From Sanghuangporus weigelae (Eukaryota > Basidiomycota > Agaricomycetes > Hymenochaetales > Hymenochaetaceae), in assembly GCA_033182465.1 (NCBI GenBank), contig CP137320.1, forward strand, positions 2,232,001 to 2,296,000: a stretch of 64,000 bases of DNA, in the 5' to 3' direction. Under the pieces are notes generated by a model. That model was not told where the DNA came from. It saw nothing but the letters and a program-made list of their open reading frames with translations, and did not search any database. Made by a program: the position numbers and the translations under genes. Positions 1 through 16,900 of this stretch are shown here, piece by piece (position 1 is the stretch's first letter; every line of letters begins with the position of its first letter).

Positions 1-597
1 AGCAGCAGGGTCGGAAACTAGGTGAGTCGTCGTCGGCTCGCTTCTCTTGATCTGCACGAAGCACTCTGTACAGATAGCTTGGTCGCAGCAGCGCGAACGG
101 TTGATATTAGGTGGATAATACTGAGTCAAGCACGGTAGTTTAAGCAGCGGAATAATTCAATGCGCAGACAAGATGCGTACCAAGAAGCAGATAGGACACT
201 CGACTGCGCCCCTATAGACCATTGCCTCGGGTAACCTACTCGGTTCCTTGAGCGCACCTGGCCTCCTTCCTGGATGCAGAGAAGAGTGCACAGAATTTGA
301 ACGTGAAACATTGCTATACGTGCTCCCAGTGCCATCGCTGCGCACTGATGAGTCCGAAGTTGCCACATTTTCTCCCGGCAGTTGTTTGCGCGCAGCAAGG
401 ATCTGTTCGTCATCCCAATTGTCATCGTATTCCTCTAATGGTCTATAAAATGGAGCCAATCGGCGGTCTATGATGAGCTGAGCAACGATCTGCTGGTTCC
501 AGTCTGGTGTTCCTGTGTAGACACCCTGAGGTGTGAGGTACCCATAATCGACTGTGTCCTCTTGGTGAGCGCGGGAAGATGAGGCGCTGTTACCCAT
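1..597 (-). CDS. SIP5: SIP5-like zinc-finger protein, 5' part (runs off the left edge)
   Basis: The gene starts at the ATG at 597-595 and leaves the window on the left, so only about 180 residues are visible. The N-terminus begins MGNSASSS, a good N-myristoylation signal, so membrane attachment is plausible. A Ser-rich stretch follows. An intron at 180-121 (donor gtacgc, acceptor ctcag) joins VECPICFL to [20 protein letters not shown], which rebuilds the Cys-rich RING-like finger typical of fungal Sip5 proteins. In yeast, Sip5 links the Snf1 kinase to the Reg1/Glc7 phosphatase. Family membership is well supported by the finger; the function is inferred from yeast. It is divergent from the SERCA gene. 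Confidence 0.85.
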
Positions 598-1120
598 GGC
601 GGGCCGTAGCCCGCTGCTTGACGAGCTGTAAGGCGAGAGAAAGAAAGAAACAACGTCGAAAGCAAGAAGAAGAGGACGAGCTCGCGAGATCCCGCAGTGA
701 CCAGTCGTTGTCAGTCAAGTCAGATGGGTCGACGGTAATCTCTCCGTAAGCGTAAGCGCGTCACTGGGCATTTCCTAATCAAGATGGATTACATTAGCAA
801 TGAGTCATCATCAGACCGCAGCACCGCTTGATTTCTTCGAATGTCGTGATCAGGTTAAAGCGAGCTCGAGCATGAATGCATGAATGCTTTCGTTTCATTG
901 CCATTCTCACACACGGAGCTCGTCCAGACGTTTCTCGCTGGATGCATCTCTACTCACAATGCTGGGAAAGATTCAGATTTGCCGTCCCAGTCCTCCCACG
1001 CGCACGTTGGACTCGAGGTCACGTGTAGTATTGGACACGTCAGTGCACAAGGGACTCGGAGAGATTTAAAGCAAGGTGCAGAACGCGTACGGTCTACATA
1101 GCCCATCCTTCCTGCCCACC
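598..1120. promoter_or_regulatory. Divergent promoter region between SIP5-like and SERCA genes
   Basis: This 523-base spacer separates two start codons facing away from each other, so it should hold both promoters. A GTCACGTG box lies at 1018-1025, about 100 bases before the SERCA start. No clear TATA box or other gene was seen. Confidence 0.5.
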
Positions 1121-4726
<3,606 letters not shown>

Positions 4727-4938
4727 AAATGTTCTAGAGATGACTTATTGTATCCATAACGCATTGTGTTGCTTTTGGACTAATACTGGAGACCACCACT
4801 GTTGTGAATCTTTAGAGGAAAATAATACATGCGTATGCGTGTAATAGACAGAATATGGAAAGACGATCAACAACTGTGTATAGCCTCAGAAATGCTCGAA
4901 TAATTCTGGAAGAGGGAAACCCCAATACATTGAAGTCA

Positions 4939-6112
4939 TCAATGTTGGTGGCCATACTTTATCATGGCTGAGCGTAACAAGGCTAGGTTTATCATTGCCA
5001 AGTTGAGGTTTTCAAAGTTCCTAGCGTCCGAGCTGGTAGCATCATCGTCGGACACATGCTGATAGAAAGGCGAAGTAGGCTCGTCCTGGGCAACGCCATC
5101 GCTGTCCTCGTTTTCCGTTTGTTCCTGCGTAATACCAGTAGTCGTCGGAAGAGATGCAATTGTCGTGTTTGTCTGTAGTGTCGATGTTGAAGAAGGGGTG
5201 ATGGATGATGTCGACGAAGTAGATGCAGTACTAACCGAGAAGGTACTTGTAGGCTGCGGCGTGGAAGACGGCTGGAATTCTGGCGGAGCTTGATACTGGG
5301 ACTGGGGAGTAGGGACCGGCGATGGTTGTTCCTGAGGTGGTTGAGGGTCTGGTGTAGGCACCGGCGGCGGTGGCGGCGGTGGCGGAGGAGGTGCTTGTGC
5401 TGATGCTGGTGCTGGTGCTGGTGGAGGTGCTTGTTCAGTCCCAAAGGACCAAGAACCATAGATGACACCGAGGTCCGGGTTATCCAAGAAGCCAAAGAGA
5501 CCCGGAGACATGTCGAGACCGCCCCAGGGACATCCAGGACACTTCACAGATAAATAACGGACAATGAGCTTCTTACTCACTATATGCATGAAGACGATAA
5601 GACGAACTAAATCCACGATCTGTGCTTGCGTAGACTTGCCATTGTGATTGATCGTTATCATTTCCCAGCAATGTGAGCCGCCGTCCCATTGCTACCGGCG
5701 AGAAATGTCAGGAATCACTTCAGACAATATTCCAAAAACGCCTACCTCCTCGTTCAGTGCGACGATCTACCAGTTCAATGTGAGCTTCAGTCATGCCACT
5801 TTGTTTGCGAGAAAGACGGAGATGAAGACTTACAAAGTCAGTCGGATTATTCCAACCTCCGCATGCTCCAAGACCAGTTTCGTAAAACGTGAAGCGTCCG
5901 TTTTCATCCCTCTTGTCTATGCTGGAGGCTGGAGAACCAGAAGTTGTATCACGCGAGATATGTGCGATTGTTGAGTTCCGAGGTGTGGGCCCCTTGTCGA
6001 TGGCAAGAGCTGAGACCAAGGACGAAAGACAAAGAGAAAGCAGAACAGCAGCGAACAAAGTGCTATTGAAGGCTCGAGACGTAGAGGTGCCCCTGGGGTA
6101 ACTTATCGGCAT
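4939..6112 (-). CDS. Secreted double-psi beta-barrel (expansin/RlpA-like) protein with Pro/Ser/Thr-rich tail
   Basis: The first ATG in frame is at 6112-6110. It opens a signal peptide (hydrophobic FNSTLFAAVLLSLCLSSLVS), followed by a short pro-region with a possible Kex2 site at IDKR. A DPBB domain follows: ETGLGACGGWNNPTDF, a 21-nt exon coding IVALNEE (5746-5766), QWDGGSHCWEMITI, then DLCPGCPWGGLDMSPGLFGF. The cysteines match the small secreted DPBB proteins of Agaricomycetes, some annotated as riboflavin-aldehyde-forming enzyme or loosenin/expansin-like. A low-complexity tail of poly-Pro/Ala and Ser/Thr repeats (about 5050-5440) makes it longer than the usual family member of about 120 residues. 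It probably acts at or outside the cell wall. Substrate and catalytic activity cannot be told. It is convergent with the SERCA gene. Confidence 0.8.
5367..5420 (+). repeat. Low-complexity GGC/GGT and GCTGGT tract coding Pro/Ala runs
   Basis: The + strand shows ggcggcggtgg-type triplets next to gctgatgctggtgctggt triplets. On the minus strand they encode the poly-Pro and Pro-Ala linker of the DPBB protein. The tract is a likely site of length variation between strains. Confidence 0.7.
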
Positions 6113-7026
6113 ACTGAACACTTTTGTATCCTTGAAACTGATGCTTAATCAGATCGAGAGTCCGTGTGAAGCGAGTAGCCTGAAAGTAATGCTATAAGAC
6201 CAAGGTATAGAGAGCACCTTCAGAGGATTTGGAGATAGTACGCCAAAGAGAGCAGAGGAGAAGATCGAAGTGCAGTAAAACGAGCGTAAAGCCTAAGGAG
6301 CGGCAGTGGCAATCTTGAATGAAGTTGCACAGAATATAAGTTCAGAAAGAAAAAGGACGGTGCCAGAAAGGAGCGTGCTGTTTCGCGGATGAAGGCGGCA
6401 GGAGAGATAAGACAGGGAAACGAGACGAGAGGAAGAAAGTCGAAAAGGAACGAAGATGAAATCAAGCTTCAGAGTGGCTGGCATGAACATTCAGCGTCGC
6501 GGTCTAGTCTCGCCCTAGCTGGAGCTTGCGCTAGTCTGGATCAGAATTAAGCCCTCCTGTACTCTAGCCTTCCCGTCGTCGAGTACTTGTACACTCATGA
6601 CAAGCCTGCCGAGTAACAGCGAAAATGCTATTGAAGTCAGGATCACGGTAATAAGAGAGTTCTGCTGAAGGTTCATTTAATTCCTTTTGTATTCACTTAT
6701 TTGCACATGCTTGGTACACAGTGAGAATGGAAAGAATCATTGGAATTCATATTCATTCGACTTCATAATACAAGACGTTCTGAGGGTTCGTCTACTTCTA
6801 TTTCCCAGTACCTCGTACATCATTGCCACGTAATCAAGAACACATGAAGAGCGAAACAAATTCTGTTGGAAGGACGAAGTGCATGAACAAGCAAAAATAT
6901 AATACTATGTACCGTAGTTAGTCGGCTAACGGTGAGGAGGTCCCCATTAGCCTACCAGAAGAACCTAAAAGTACCCGACGCGAATCAACCATAGATAACA
7001 GAAAACACAAAATAAAACTAGGGCGT
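6113..7026. other. Intergenic: promoter of the DPBB gene and 3' end of the OPT gene
   Basis: About 0.9 kb without a supportable gene. The part near 6113 is the upstream region of the DPBB gene. The part near 7000 is the 3' flank of the transporter. Small open frames here have no start context or recognisable domain. Confidence 0.5.
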
Positions 7027-9909
7027 CTAATGATCAGCAGTCCAGGTCGTTGGTCCGAACGTCTCCCCTGGAGCCAACGTTTTGAGTGACACGCTATTCC
7101 AGTCGCCCGTATTCGTAAATACTGTGTTCCCCCACCAGGTCTGAATAGTATCTGCGCCGATAGATCCGTTCTTAGGGTACTGCAAGCAGAAGAAGATCAG
7201 GACCACTGCGATGGCGACACCCGAGTCCAACGCAGCGGAGAGCACGTAGTTGTACTTCGTCCACCAACTGAAGTGACGTCGGCGAATCACGTATTGGAAG
7301 ATGAAACCAACGATTGCCCATGGTACATAGTTGACCGCAGTTGCAGGCGGGACTGTCGGATAGTAATCGCAGTCAGTAACTTCAGAGAATCGAATAGATC
7401 TCAAATATACGCACTCAAGCCAGTTCCCGTGAAGATGACCGGGAAGTTCACATACTTGATGAACGAGTTCGGGAACTTCAGCGAGATGAGGTACGACACA
7501 CACGGGGCAAGTGCACCAATGAGGAAGAAGTACAGAAGGGCGTAGTAGATCTGGCCGTGCGAGAACTGCAACTTAGGACCGATGACTCCCCAAATGATAG
7601 ACGCAGTTCCGAACACCTCAGTCGACGGGCAGATGAAACCGTCGGGTTGATCAGTCGTGCACATACCACTGCAAGTAAAAGTAGAGTGAGCAACTGATAC
7701 ATTATACATACATTATACAGGAAGTCTACGTACTCAATGTTGGAGAACATCCAAGCCTGGACGCCGAGCTGTACAGTCCCAGCGATGGCAGTAGCAAGGA
7801 CCTGACCCCAGAACATTGGACGAGGAGGAATCTTCATGTAATGACCCAGCTTGAAGTCTGAAGTGAAAATCAGTGCCTGGTACATGGTACTAGATCAAAT
7901 GCACATTAGCATCGATCAGAAACGTAAGAGAAAAGAAATAGTCATACATGTAACCCCAAGTCTTGAACATCATCATGGCAACAGGCCGTCCAGGGAGAGC
8001 ATAACCGAAGATAAGTTCCGTAATGACATTAAGCCCGACTTGCTGGTTCGTGATAGCCTGAATCATGCCGACGGGAACGACGTAGAAGAACGAAATGAGC
8101 AGCGAGACGATGAACGCCCAAACCGGGAAATGAGTTGTCCAGCATTCGATGACAATGATGCCAAACGCGAACATGGCGAGGAAGAGACTGGCGTACCACC
8201 ATTCAGGTACTTGCGGGTAAATCGACATGAGACGTGCATGAATGTCAGGTTGCTCGTGCATGGCTCGGCGGGCTTGTGTCCAAATCTGCTTGCGGAAGTA
8301 CAGGAAAGCGTGGGTGAGCGTCGCGGTAATCGACGCAAAGCTCAATCCATACTGTGTGAAGAAAAAAGAAAAACAAGTCAATTAAAAAATCCCGTGGACT
8401 ATTTTCAGCGGAATGCAGGGATGTAGAAGACGAAGTCACTGAGCGCCGATCTTCACGATTGCACACATGACTTCAAAATCTTCTACACCCACCTGAAGCT
8501 GAACTCACCGAAATTGCGAAGGTGGTGGACAGGAACAGCGGCGAGTAGTTCAGATACTGCTCGGCATTGAAAGTCGCATCGGGGTTAACAATCGCAGTAA
8601 CGTTGTACGACTGGCCCATGTTATCGAAGGAAATGCGCGAAGAAATCGGCATATACTGCGCGTACCAGGTGTTGGTATAGTACAGTACTGGGGTGAGGAA
8701 CCAGAAGAAGAAAACGAAGCCTGCCGCAACGTTCGCTTCTGCCCACCATGGCGTCGCGAGTGGTGAACCGATGTAAGCGATTTGTGCCCAGTCGAAGGTA
8801 ATGAGGGACATTCCAAGGCCCGAAGAGATACCGAACAACTGATTTACGACGGCATTATCGGGTACAATCCAGCAGATCCATGAGAAGTAACTCAAAGCCT
8901 ACAAAATTGCACGGGATCAAATTAGGCTTAAGTACGAGAGATTAAATAAATAAATTCTCACCTGGAAAATATAACCAGGGAAGAAGTACCAGCATGTACT
9001 GCAAAGGACTGCATAAGCGAAGAAACGTTCACGAGAAATACCGCCACGGTTTCCGATACCCGCATACTGCTGGTGATGGAGGGTATTGAACAGCGCGCAA
9101 TTTACCAGGTTTGCGGGCCAGATCATCGAGGGCGGCTGAACGAGGAAGCGTCGAGCAATACCACCAATGCTGAATCCAATGAGCTGGGTGGACATGACCA
9201 CCATCCATTGGTAGAGGAAGTTGTACTCCTGATTGTAGTACACTTTCTGGACGGCGACAATATCTGTCGCATATGCCGAAGCGGCACCGACAGTGGCCAT
9301 GATCGTCGTGAGCACCTGAATCCGAGATCAGCATCCGCAGTTTACCTTTTCTGCACAGCGATCGACGCTAAGATCGCGTGGGAAGAAATTCAACTTACAT
9401 GCTCTTTTACAGTATATGGTCCCGGATTGACCGCAGCACCGAATATCTTGACATTGGGCATGAACCTCGACCAGAGGCGACCGACGGGGAAGGACAATAG
9501 CTGTGCAACCAACTGCAAACGTTAAAACGGTATTCAGTAGAGCTCCTCGCAATAATTACAGTGTGATAAAGTTTGATGAAAGACGCACGTTTCCGATCGT
9601 TACTGAGGGATACCGGAAGAAGAAGAATTGGTTCAGGCCAGACATCACGATAGCGAAGACGAGTCCAATGGTCCACGAACGGATGGTCGAGCAAGGCATT
9701 GACGGGTCATCGGTATTGGCCACGGCCGAGCGGACCTCAGGATACGGGGAATCATCCTCTAGCACGACGGCGTTTGGATCGAAGTTGGGGTCATCAAAGT
9801 CTGGCTCGAGGGTATGGACAGCCTTCTCGTGCTCCTTCTCAAGGTCGACGGACCTCTCGATATCCTTCTCGAAGTCGGAGGAGGAGCGTGAAATCGGTAG
9901 GGCAGACAT
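7027..9909 (-). CDS. Oligopeptide transporter, OPT family
   Basis: A multi-exon membrane transporter, expected to carry small peptides or glutathione-like substrates with protons across the plasma membrane. It starts at the ATG at 9909-9907 with an acidic cytosolic N-terminus (about 70 residues, Asp/Glu-rich) before the first membrane segment near SWTIGLVFAIVMSGLNQFFF. Family-typical stretches include the conserved NPG in FGAAVNPGPYTVKEH, PANLVNCALFNTLH, the loop SDFKLGHYMKIPPRPMF and QVLATAIAGTVQLGVQAWMF, and the C-terminal FIFQYVIRRRHFSWWTKYNY. It ends at 7027-7029 after FGPTTWTADH. Length (roughly 770-800 residues) and order fit the fungal OPT1 group. A TATA-like TATAAA (10021-10026 on the + strand, read on -) lies about 110 bases before the start. 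The exact substrate is unknown. Confidence 0.93.
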
Positions 9910-12900
9910 GGCGGGCAACGTCAACGCTGAGCAGTGCGGCTATTGGTACTGCGGTGACCGCTGAGGAGACGAAGGGAACACGTCGACCTGGAGAAGAAGT
10001 GATAAGAAAGAAGCCGAGACTTTATATTCTGTAAGTAGGTAAGGATATGTATGTAAGAAGAAGGCCGGCTAATAGAGTAAGGACAAACACTACCCATATG
10101 GATTGGATTCAGATACATACGGAAGTCTCCCGCTTAAGCACATGCACACGACTGGCGCTGATAAGCATTCAACGCTCCTCTCCTTCTCCTCTACATCCTC
10201 CGATCTGTCCCTGTAACACTCCCAACGTCCTTGTGGTCTGCTTGAGATCACAAATCATATCAGATCATATTCCTTCCTTTAGTCCAGACCAAGCACACTA
10301 GAATTCAGACCAATACATGTGCTTCGTCTGACCGTCACTGCATCACACAGCGTACCGTAGGAACTCCGGGGTCAGCTCAACTCCGCACTTTATCTATCCA
10401 GATCCACCAAAAGCATTGAACGTAACGCGACCGGTTTCAGAAGACCTGGTCTTCGTCTTCTTTTCCACGAAAGAACTATTGATCCGTAACTCAAGTCGAC
10501 TCCCAACTCTGTTTGGAAACTCTTTCCCAGCCAAGCTGCTGCGGAGATGGAACGTCTTACTCGACTGTACTTCCCACCTAGCACTGAAAAGGGAATGAGA
10601 AATTGTGTTCGATCGGATGGAAGAGCATCCGAAAAAGGTAGGTATGGTCAAAATGAAAAAGAGAACCATATGGTGTGCTGGCATAGCATGAAGCTTAAAT
10701 CCGTGTGGCTCTCTTTCCTCTTTCGGTTGCGCTTACCGTATTTGGACAGCCAAGCGGCGCAGCAAGCGTATGTGGTCTTCCCGCCTTCAATACTCGCCGT
10801 CCATGTATTAGTTCACTAGCTCGTCTCCATGGTATGTTTTTCGTCCATGCAACATACTGAAACCATCGTCTTGAAAATATAACATAAAGCCAGACATAAA
10901 CCAGCTTAGTTCATGGCTTTTTTTCTTCCATCAACGAGCCGATTCGCCGAGAAAATCGCTCGTATAACCCACCACTGATAACGGTCTTTGAGCCCTGGCT
11001 CGACCTTGACCTGGTCCTCATGTCATTTCATATTCGCCGGCACCGATACTGGCGTTGATGCTGGACGGAGTTTCATCTCAGGGTCCCTCACTATCTAAGA
11101 ACTTCTCTTCGATTTGCAATCTTATATTTCCCGACTTTCATCCCTTTGATCCGCTGCTTTGCGGGAGGCGGCATCTCCGAGTCGCACCGATAGAGCCTAA
11201 AGTGTTCGATTTGCGGCCTTCACCGTTTACGATCTCCTAGCAGCTGAAGCAACTCGCCGGTCAATACCTCACCGATGAAGGAACAGTTGCGATAACCATA
11301 CAATCCAGAGATGCCGGATCTTATGGACGCTCAGTGCACAACTGTATACGCAGGTGCCTGGGTAACAATTGTAGTTATCCAGCTCCATGTGGTGCGCTGC
11401 GTACGTATCTTGGATTGATCTTACCCAAGGTGAATCTCGTTTCTCCGAGCCCGACGGGGCCATATACACATACGAGCACGATGAATGGTCCGATGGAGTC
11501 GTGATATTGTGGTTCGGAGTATTCTCAGGCCTGGCTCCGAGCGAATACTCTCGCAAGGTTCTCAATTTCAATGATCAGGAAGTTTTGTATCCGGCGTTAA
11601 GTCTCCCTTACTCTCATCAAAACAGAGAGAAATCCTGTCAAAAGCCCATCACTCGCTCGTATACGTACGCAGGCTCACAATAATGGCAGAATTTCAAACC
11701 AATCACCATAAGTTCTCGTCCTTGTCTATTCCGATCAGTCAAATTACAGTAGATCCCTTCCGCTGCGAAATGATTGAATCTTATTGCCGCGGCTCTTGCG
11801 TGTGTCTCGCTGTTCATCAGCTTTCTCTTAAGGATTTCTACTAATTCTTTTTTTGACAACAAGCTTTACTTGGAAGGGATTTGTACGACGAAAAAATCTG
11901 ATGAGGCCCAAATTAAACTCATCATCCCGTCTGTTGACCTTTAACTTTTCGAAATTAAAGGCGACACTGACACAATAAGAAGATCTCTTGCGATATTCTC
12001 TGCATGCTTAATCTAACAGGCTCATTTACTTCTATCTCGGTCGGCTCTCTTCTAGTCCTCTTCTGGCCAGCTTCCGGTCGTCCGCCGCATCAGGCTTCAG
12101 AAACATTGCAATCAGGCACAAATCAGTTCAACTCAAGATACATTATGCCTGCGTGGTTATCTCACGAATCAATGATAACGAAATTTCTGCACCATCTACG
12201 TCACTTATGTCGGTCCGAATTAAACAAAGTTTACGGGGAAAGGTGAACTGCGAACCTTGAGTTTAAAGATAGAATAGAAAACGAAAACGAGTTTACGCGA
12301 AAATCATTTTGGGTTTGTCAAATAAGTGGGTCAAGGTGTGAGAATGATACCTTTTGTCAGCACCGATCACGTTGGAGAATATGTACAAGCCTTTGGGTTT
12401 ATCGGAATGATGCCGGGCCTCTGACTTTTTCTGGACTCAATCGGGAGATGACAATGGCTCGCAGGCCACCAAAGCCAACTTCTTTCTAGGGACGACTTTC
12501 TACAGGCGCTGTGTGAAGACTTTCGCCTAGTACTGTTCCTTGATGGGCCTTTTCAATGCGAAATTGTTCGACCTGCACCTTCAGACATGGCTGCAAAAAG
12601 GACTCCACGGAGGCCTTTTCAAACCTAAACTAGGAAACGAGAAAGGCTGGTGCGAGTAATCGGTATGCTTTATGTTCTTAAATTCGACATCTATCGCAGG
12701 ACGATGCTAGTCAATACAGGGATCCGTCAATGCAGGGACCCTCCTGTCTCCATCCACTGATCCCAATAAAACGTCTATTTATGGCTCAACATTACGTAAG
12801 AGTACTATGTGACCCATCCAGCTGACTTGCCAACTATCTTGCCTTGATGGCATTAGAATATTTTACTTCCGTTCTCGCACTGTACTCACGTATCACTAAG

Positions 12901-13974
12901 AGGCCGTCGTTGCTTGGCATACTCATGCCCAATCCAATGTTCGTTGTTTTGTCCATATACACTTGACAATATTCCGCCACAACTATGATCCGTACGGTAT
13001 GACCGACTTGGCGTGTAAGAAAAGACGGAGATTCGGTGCTCCTGCCGAGCTGCAACGAAGATACCATTACCAATGTTTATCGGTTCCGAATTTATCGTAA
13101 TTCCGAATATAGGTGATATGGATAAGTACATTGTATTACTGTCAACTCGACGGCCCGCAAACATCCAAAGGTGTTCTCCGACATGACCAAAATGATGAAG
13201 AAAACAGTATACTGTAATACCGGCTCTACGGATTGTGCTCCGTTGTCCGGCGCTTCAACCGTGGTCCAATAATCTTCCTAAGGGACAGTGCCGATTGGTA
13301 CGCATATGCTCAGTTGAGGCACTGACGCTCCCTGCATGATAACATTGCTGGCTTTATGCCTTGTCCCTTGAACACATGGTGGAAGCATGCAGCCATCTCA
13401 GTAAGGACTAGTGAAACCCAGGAGCAACAATGAAGTCCCTATACAGAAAGGCGCATATAGCATACATGTTCAATCGCGTGTCACTGCCGGATCCAGAGAC
13501 CACAAGGCCGTCTATTCATCACTGTAGAGAATTTGGTACATCCGCCCTGTAGTCATATACAAAAGTGATAGAACAGAACAACTTGAGCAAGCAAAGTTTT
13601 GACAAATAAGAGGGGGGAAGTAAAAAAGAAGAAAGTCAGAAGGAATATATACGACTGCGCAGCAGCGGGGCCGCCGCGCAAAAAGCAAGACCCATGCGAA
13701 TTCCTCGTATCATTTCAAATGAGTAGTGCAGAAAGGAGAGGCGAGGTTATGCCTGGGGGGTATCACTATAATCAACGAATGGAAAAGGAAAATGATAGAA
13801 TAGAACAGCAACAGTCCCGGCAAGAGAGGAGATTTTGAGGACGCGTGGTAGTGGTGGTGCATTTGTTTGATTTGATAATCGTCATGAACGTCATGAAGAG
13901 TGAAGATGAAACGAGTTGAAACGAGGAAATTTTTGCTCCTATGCTGCTTTTTTTGTCTCTGCTCTGAAATTAAT
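9910..13974. other. Gene-poor gap of about 4 kb between OPT and PUF genes
   Basis: No gene here could be supported. The left end is the OPT promoter (TATA-like box at 10021-10026). The right end is the 3' flank of the PUF gene, which is A-rich near 13,600-13,930. Only short open frames occur. Around 11,270-11,680 both strands are open for about 300 bases. The + strand frame from the ATG at 11387 codes 98 residues, but neither strand gives a recognisable protein or convincing splice continuation. It may hold a long promoter, a noncoding RNA or a decayed gene. Confidence 0.5.
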
Positions 13975-16900
13975 TCACGTCTGATATGCACCAACATTCG
14001 GTGAGCCCTGTTGCTGGTACATTTGATACATGTACGCCTGGTAAACATGCGGCGGGACTTGCTGCTGAGGAATTCCATAGGGTGCCTGTGCGACAGGTAC
14101 ACCCATCATGCCCCCTGCCTGTCCGAGACTAGGAGACTGAGTATTGTATGGCATTGTCATTGGCGCCGGGGACATGGTAGGTTGCGGTGATTGGAGGACG
14201 GGTCCGCTCCCGTTGCGACGGGAGCCTTGTCGTGCACTGTTTTGGTCGATGGCAGGAGAGCTCGGGGCAAATGGATTGAAAGATTCAGCCGAAGGAGAAA
14301 ATGTTCCTGGCGACGTCGCGTTCGCCGTACGCGGACCCCGACCGTTCGCGTTACCTTGAGTTGTGCTCTGACCATAAGATGGATCAATCTGCAGTTGAGG
14401 CTGGGGCGCGCCGTGCTGCGGAGTCATATGGGCCTGGCCGCCCATCTGGAGGGCTGCCATCATGGATGCCAAATTCTGATCATTCGTAGGGCTCCCATAA
14501 TAACTACCCTGCGATGATGATTTCTTAAGACCTGGACCTTGACTCATTCCCGCAGCATAATTGGCAGCGAAGTTGGACACCGGTAGACCAACCTCCTCGA
14601 TGAGGCGGCGGTATGCCTGAGTTGCAATGACCTTGAGCTCGATGAGGACGCGTTTAGTCGACTCAAGATAGGCGGGCCGTTTCGCCTGATCTATGAAAGG
14701 ACTGGTGAGAATCTTGTGCACGACAGCGACACCGTTTACTTGATCCCCGAGAACGTCAGTCAATACGTGGTCTCCAGGTGAAAAGAAGAGAGAATCGACA
14801 ATCTGCGTAGACGCGTCTGGCTCAACCTTCTGATTCACGATACGAAGCACCGTCAACGAAGCCAGCTTGTGAGTGCACAAATGCGACAAATGTGGAGTAA
14901 AGCGTGGTGCAAGTAACCTATAACGAGAAGGAAAGCCTGAAGTGTCGAGAAGCCAGGTGAGAAGTAAAGCTCCATTCGGGTTTGTGGCAAGCGGGATTGA
15001 ATTTAGGATAATTGCGGTAGCAACTCGGCGTTGCTGGCTGACGGATACAAGAGAACTTTCCAGGCACGCACGCATGCTGCGAGCTCCGAAACGTCCTTGT
15101 GCGACTTCCCACAAGCGATCGATCATAGCATCAAAAATGAAATCATTCCCCGGCGAACCAAAACGTAGACAGCATCTGAAAAAAAAAGGAATCAGGACAG
15201 AGACATCACACGATACCATATATTAACTCACTGCACAACGTAATTTCCGAATTGGTCCAAAAGTAAAGGCGGTGCGTATGGTCTCAAATTTTGCGAAACG
15301 AGCGAGACTTCCTCCGGTGTCTGAACACATTCTATAATCTTTTGCGCAGCCCACGTTCCATTCTTGTGGATGCCAATCATTGCAAGATGAGGCGCAATGC
15401 GTTCGAGCATGGCAAATCTTGGGCCTGGAGAACATTTTTCAAACAGTTTTTGCACCACCTTTTAACGATATCGATCAATAAAGGCTCTACGTCATAAGTG
15501 AGAAGGATCCTAACTCACAGTATTGCCCAACCAGTCCGAGGCAAGGTCAACGATTTCACCATCCAAGAAATCCGCTGTTACTTGATCAATTTCCTCAACG
15601 GAGAGGCCTCCAGAGTCTAATTTTTTTCGGAGCTCTCTGAGCTTTGAAGCATCCCAACGTCTGTTGTTGGGGCGCTCAGAAACAAGCGGAATGCTTGTAT
15701 AGTACATCATCGGAGGGCGGAACTCTGCGAACGGCGTCACATCGCTGAATCTCAGTAAAAAGTCGATTAAGAGACTTACCATTAAGAGCTAGAATATCCA
15801 TCTCGGCCTCAGGACTACCATTACTCAACTGCTTCATGATTATTTGCTGCTCAGTGATGGATGGCAGAAATCCAGTTGACTTTGCAGAACCATCACTGTT
15901 CATGATACTCGTGTGCAACCCGGAACCGATCATGCTAAGCAAGAGGTTCGACCGATAGTTTTCTATGGCACCACCGATTACTTGCTGGTCTGCGGGAATT
16001 GTCGATGCACCCTTGACGCTGCGCAAAGCCTGAATAGTCGCGCCAACACTCAAGTCACCTACACCTTGAATATTCGCATTGGCTGGGGCGCTGGTTGTCT
16101 CGCCATCGTTTCCGCCATCAGAACCATTCTTAACAGGAACCTTCGCAAACCCGATGCGGATAGCTCCGACGTCGCTTCCGAGGACATCACGCCCGTTCAG
16201 AGCTTTGCGGGCACGAACAGCATCATCAAGTCGTTCAAAGTTGACTAGAATATGTAATTGTCAGGATGGTTAAATTAGCTTGGTGGAATGGAAATTTTTA
16301 CTGAATCCGCAGTTTTTGTGAGTCAAAACTCTGGCTGACTCAATGGGACCAAATGGGCTAAAGACACTCAAAATCGTGGACGGAGTCGTCGTAGAAGGAA
16401 TCGAGCCGATCCACAGAGCGCGCGTCGGGGTTGACTGCAATTGAGACTCGATGCCGCTTATGTTCCCATTGTTAGCACTAGACGCCCTTGTCGAGCCTGC
16501 ATTCGTGGTGCCTGCATTTGAGCCTGCAGTGCCCTTTGCAGGAGCGACAGGTGCACTCTCCGCTTTCCCAAAACCAATGCGAACAGCAGCGCCATTCGGC
16601 ATACCAATTTGTCCGCCAAGGCGGTTAAGTATATCGTCCTTTGCCCGAATAGCATCTTCCTGATCGACGAAATTTACAAAACCGCATTCCTATCATCCTA
16701 TTAATGGCATTTCAAACCCATCAATTGATTGAACTACCTTTTCAGGCAATAACCTCAAACTTTCAATCGCGCCGTATGGAGCAAAAACATGAATGAGTTG
16801 CTCGCTTGTAACGGAGCTATCGAGGTTGCCGATCCACAGCGAGCGCGTGGGTGTTTGAACCTGTTGCGCCTGAGAGCCTTCTTGTTTCGGAGAAAGCGAC

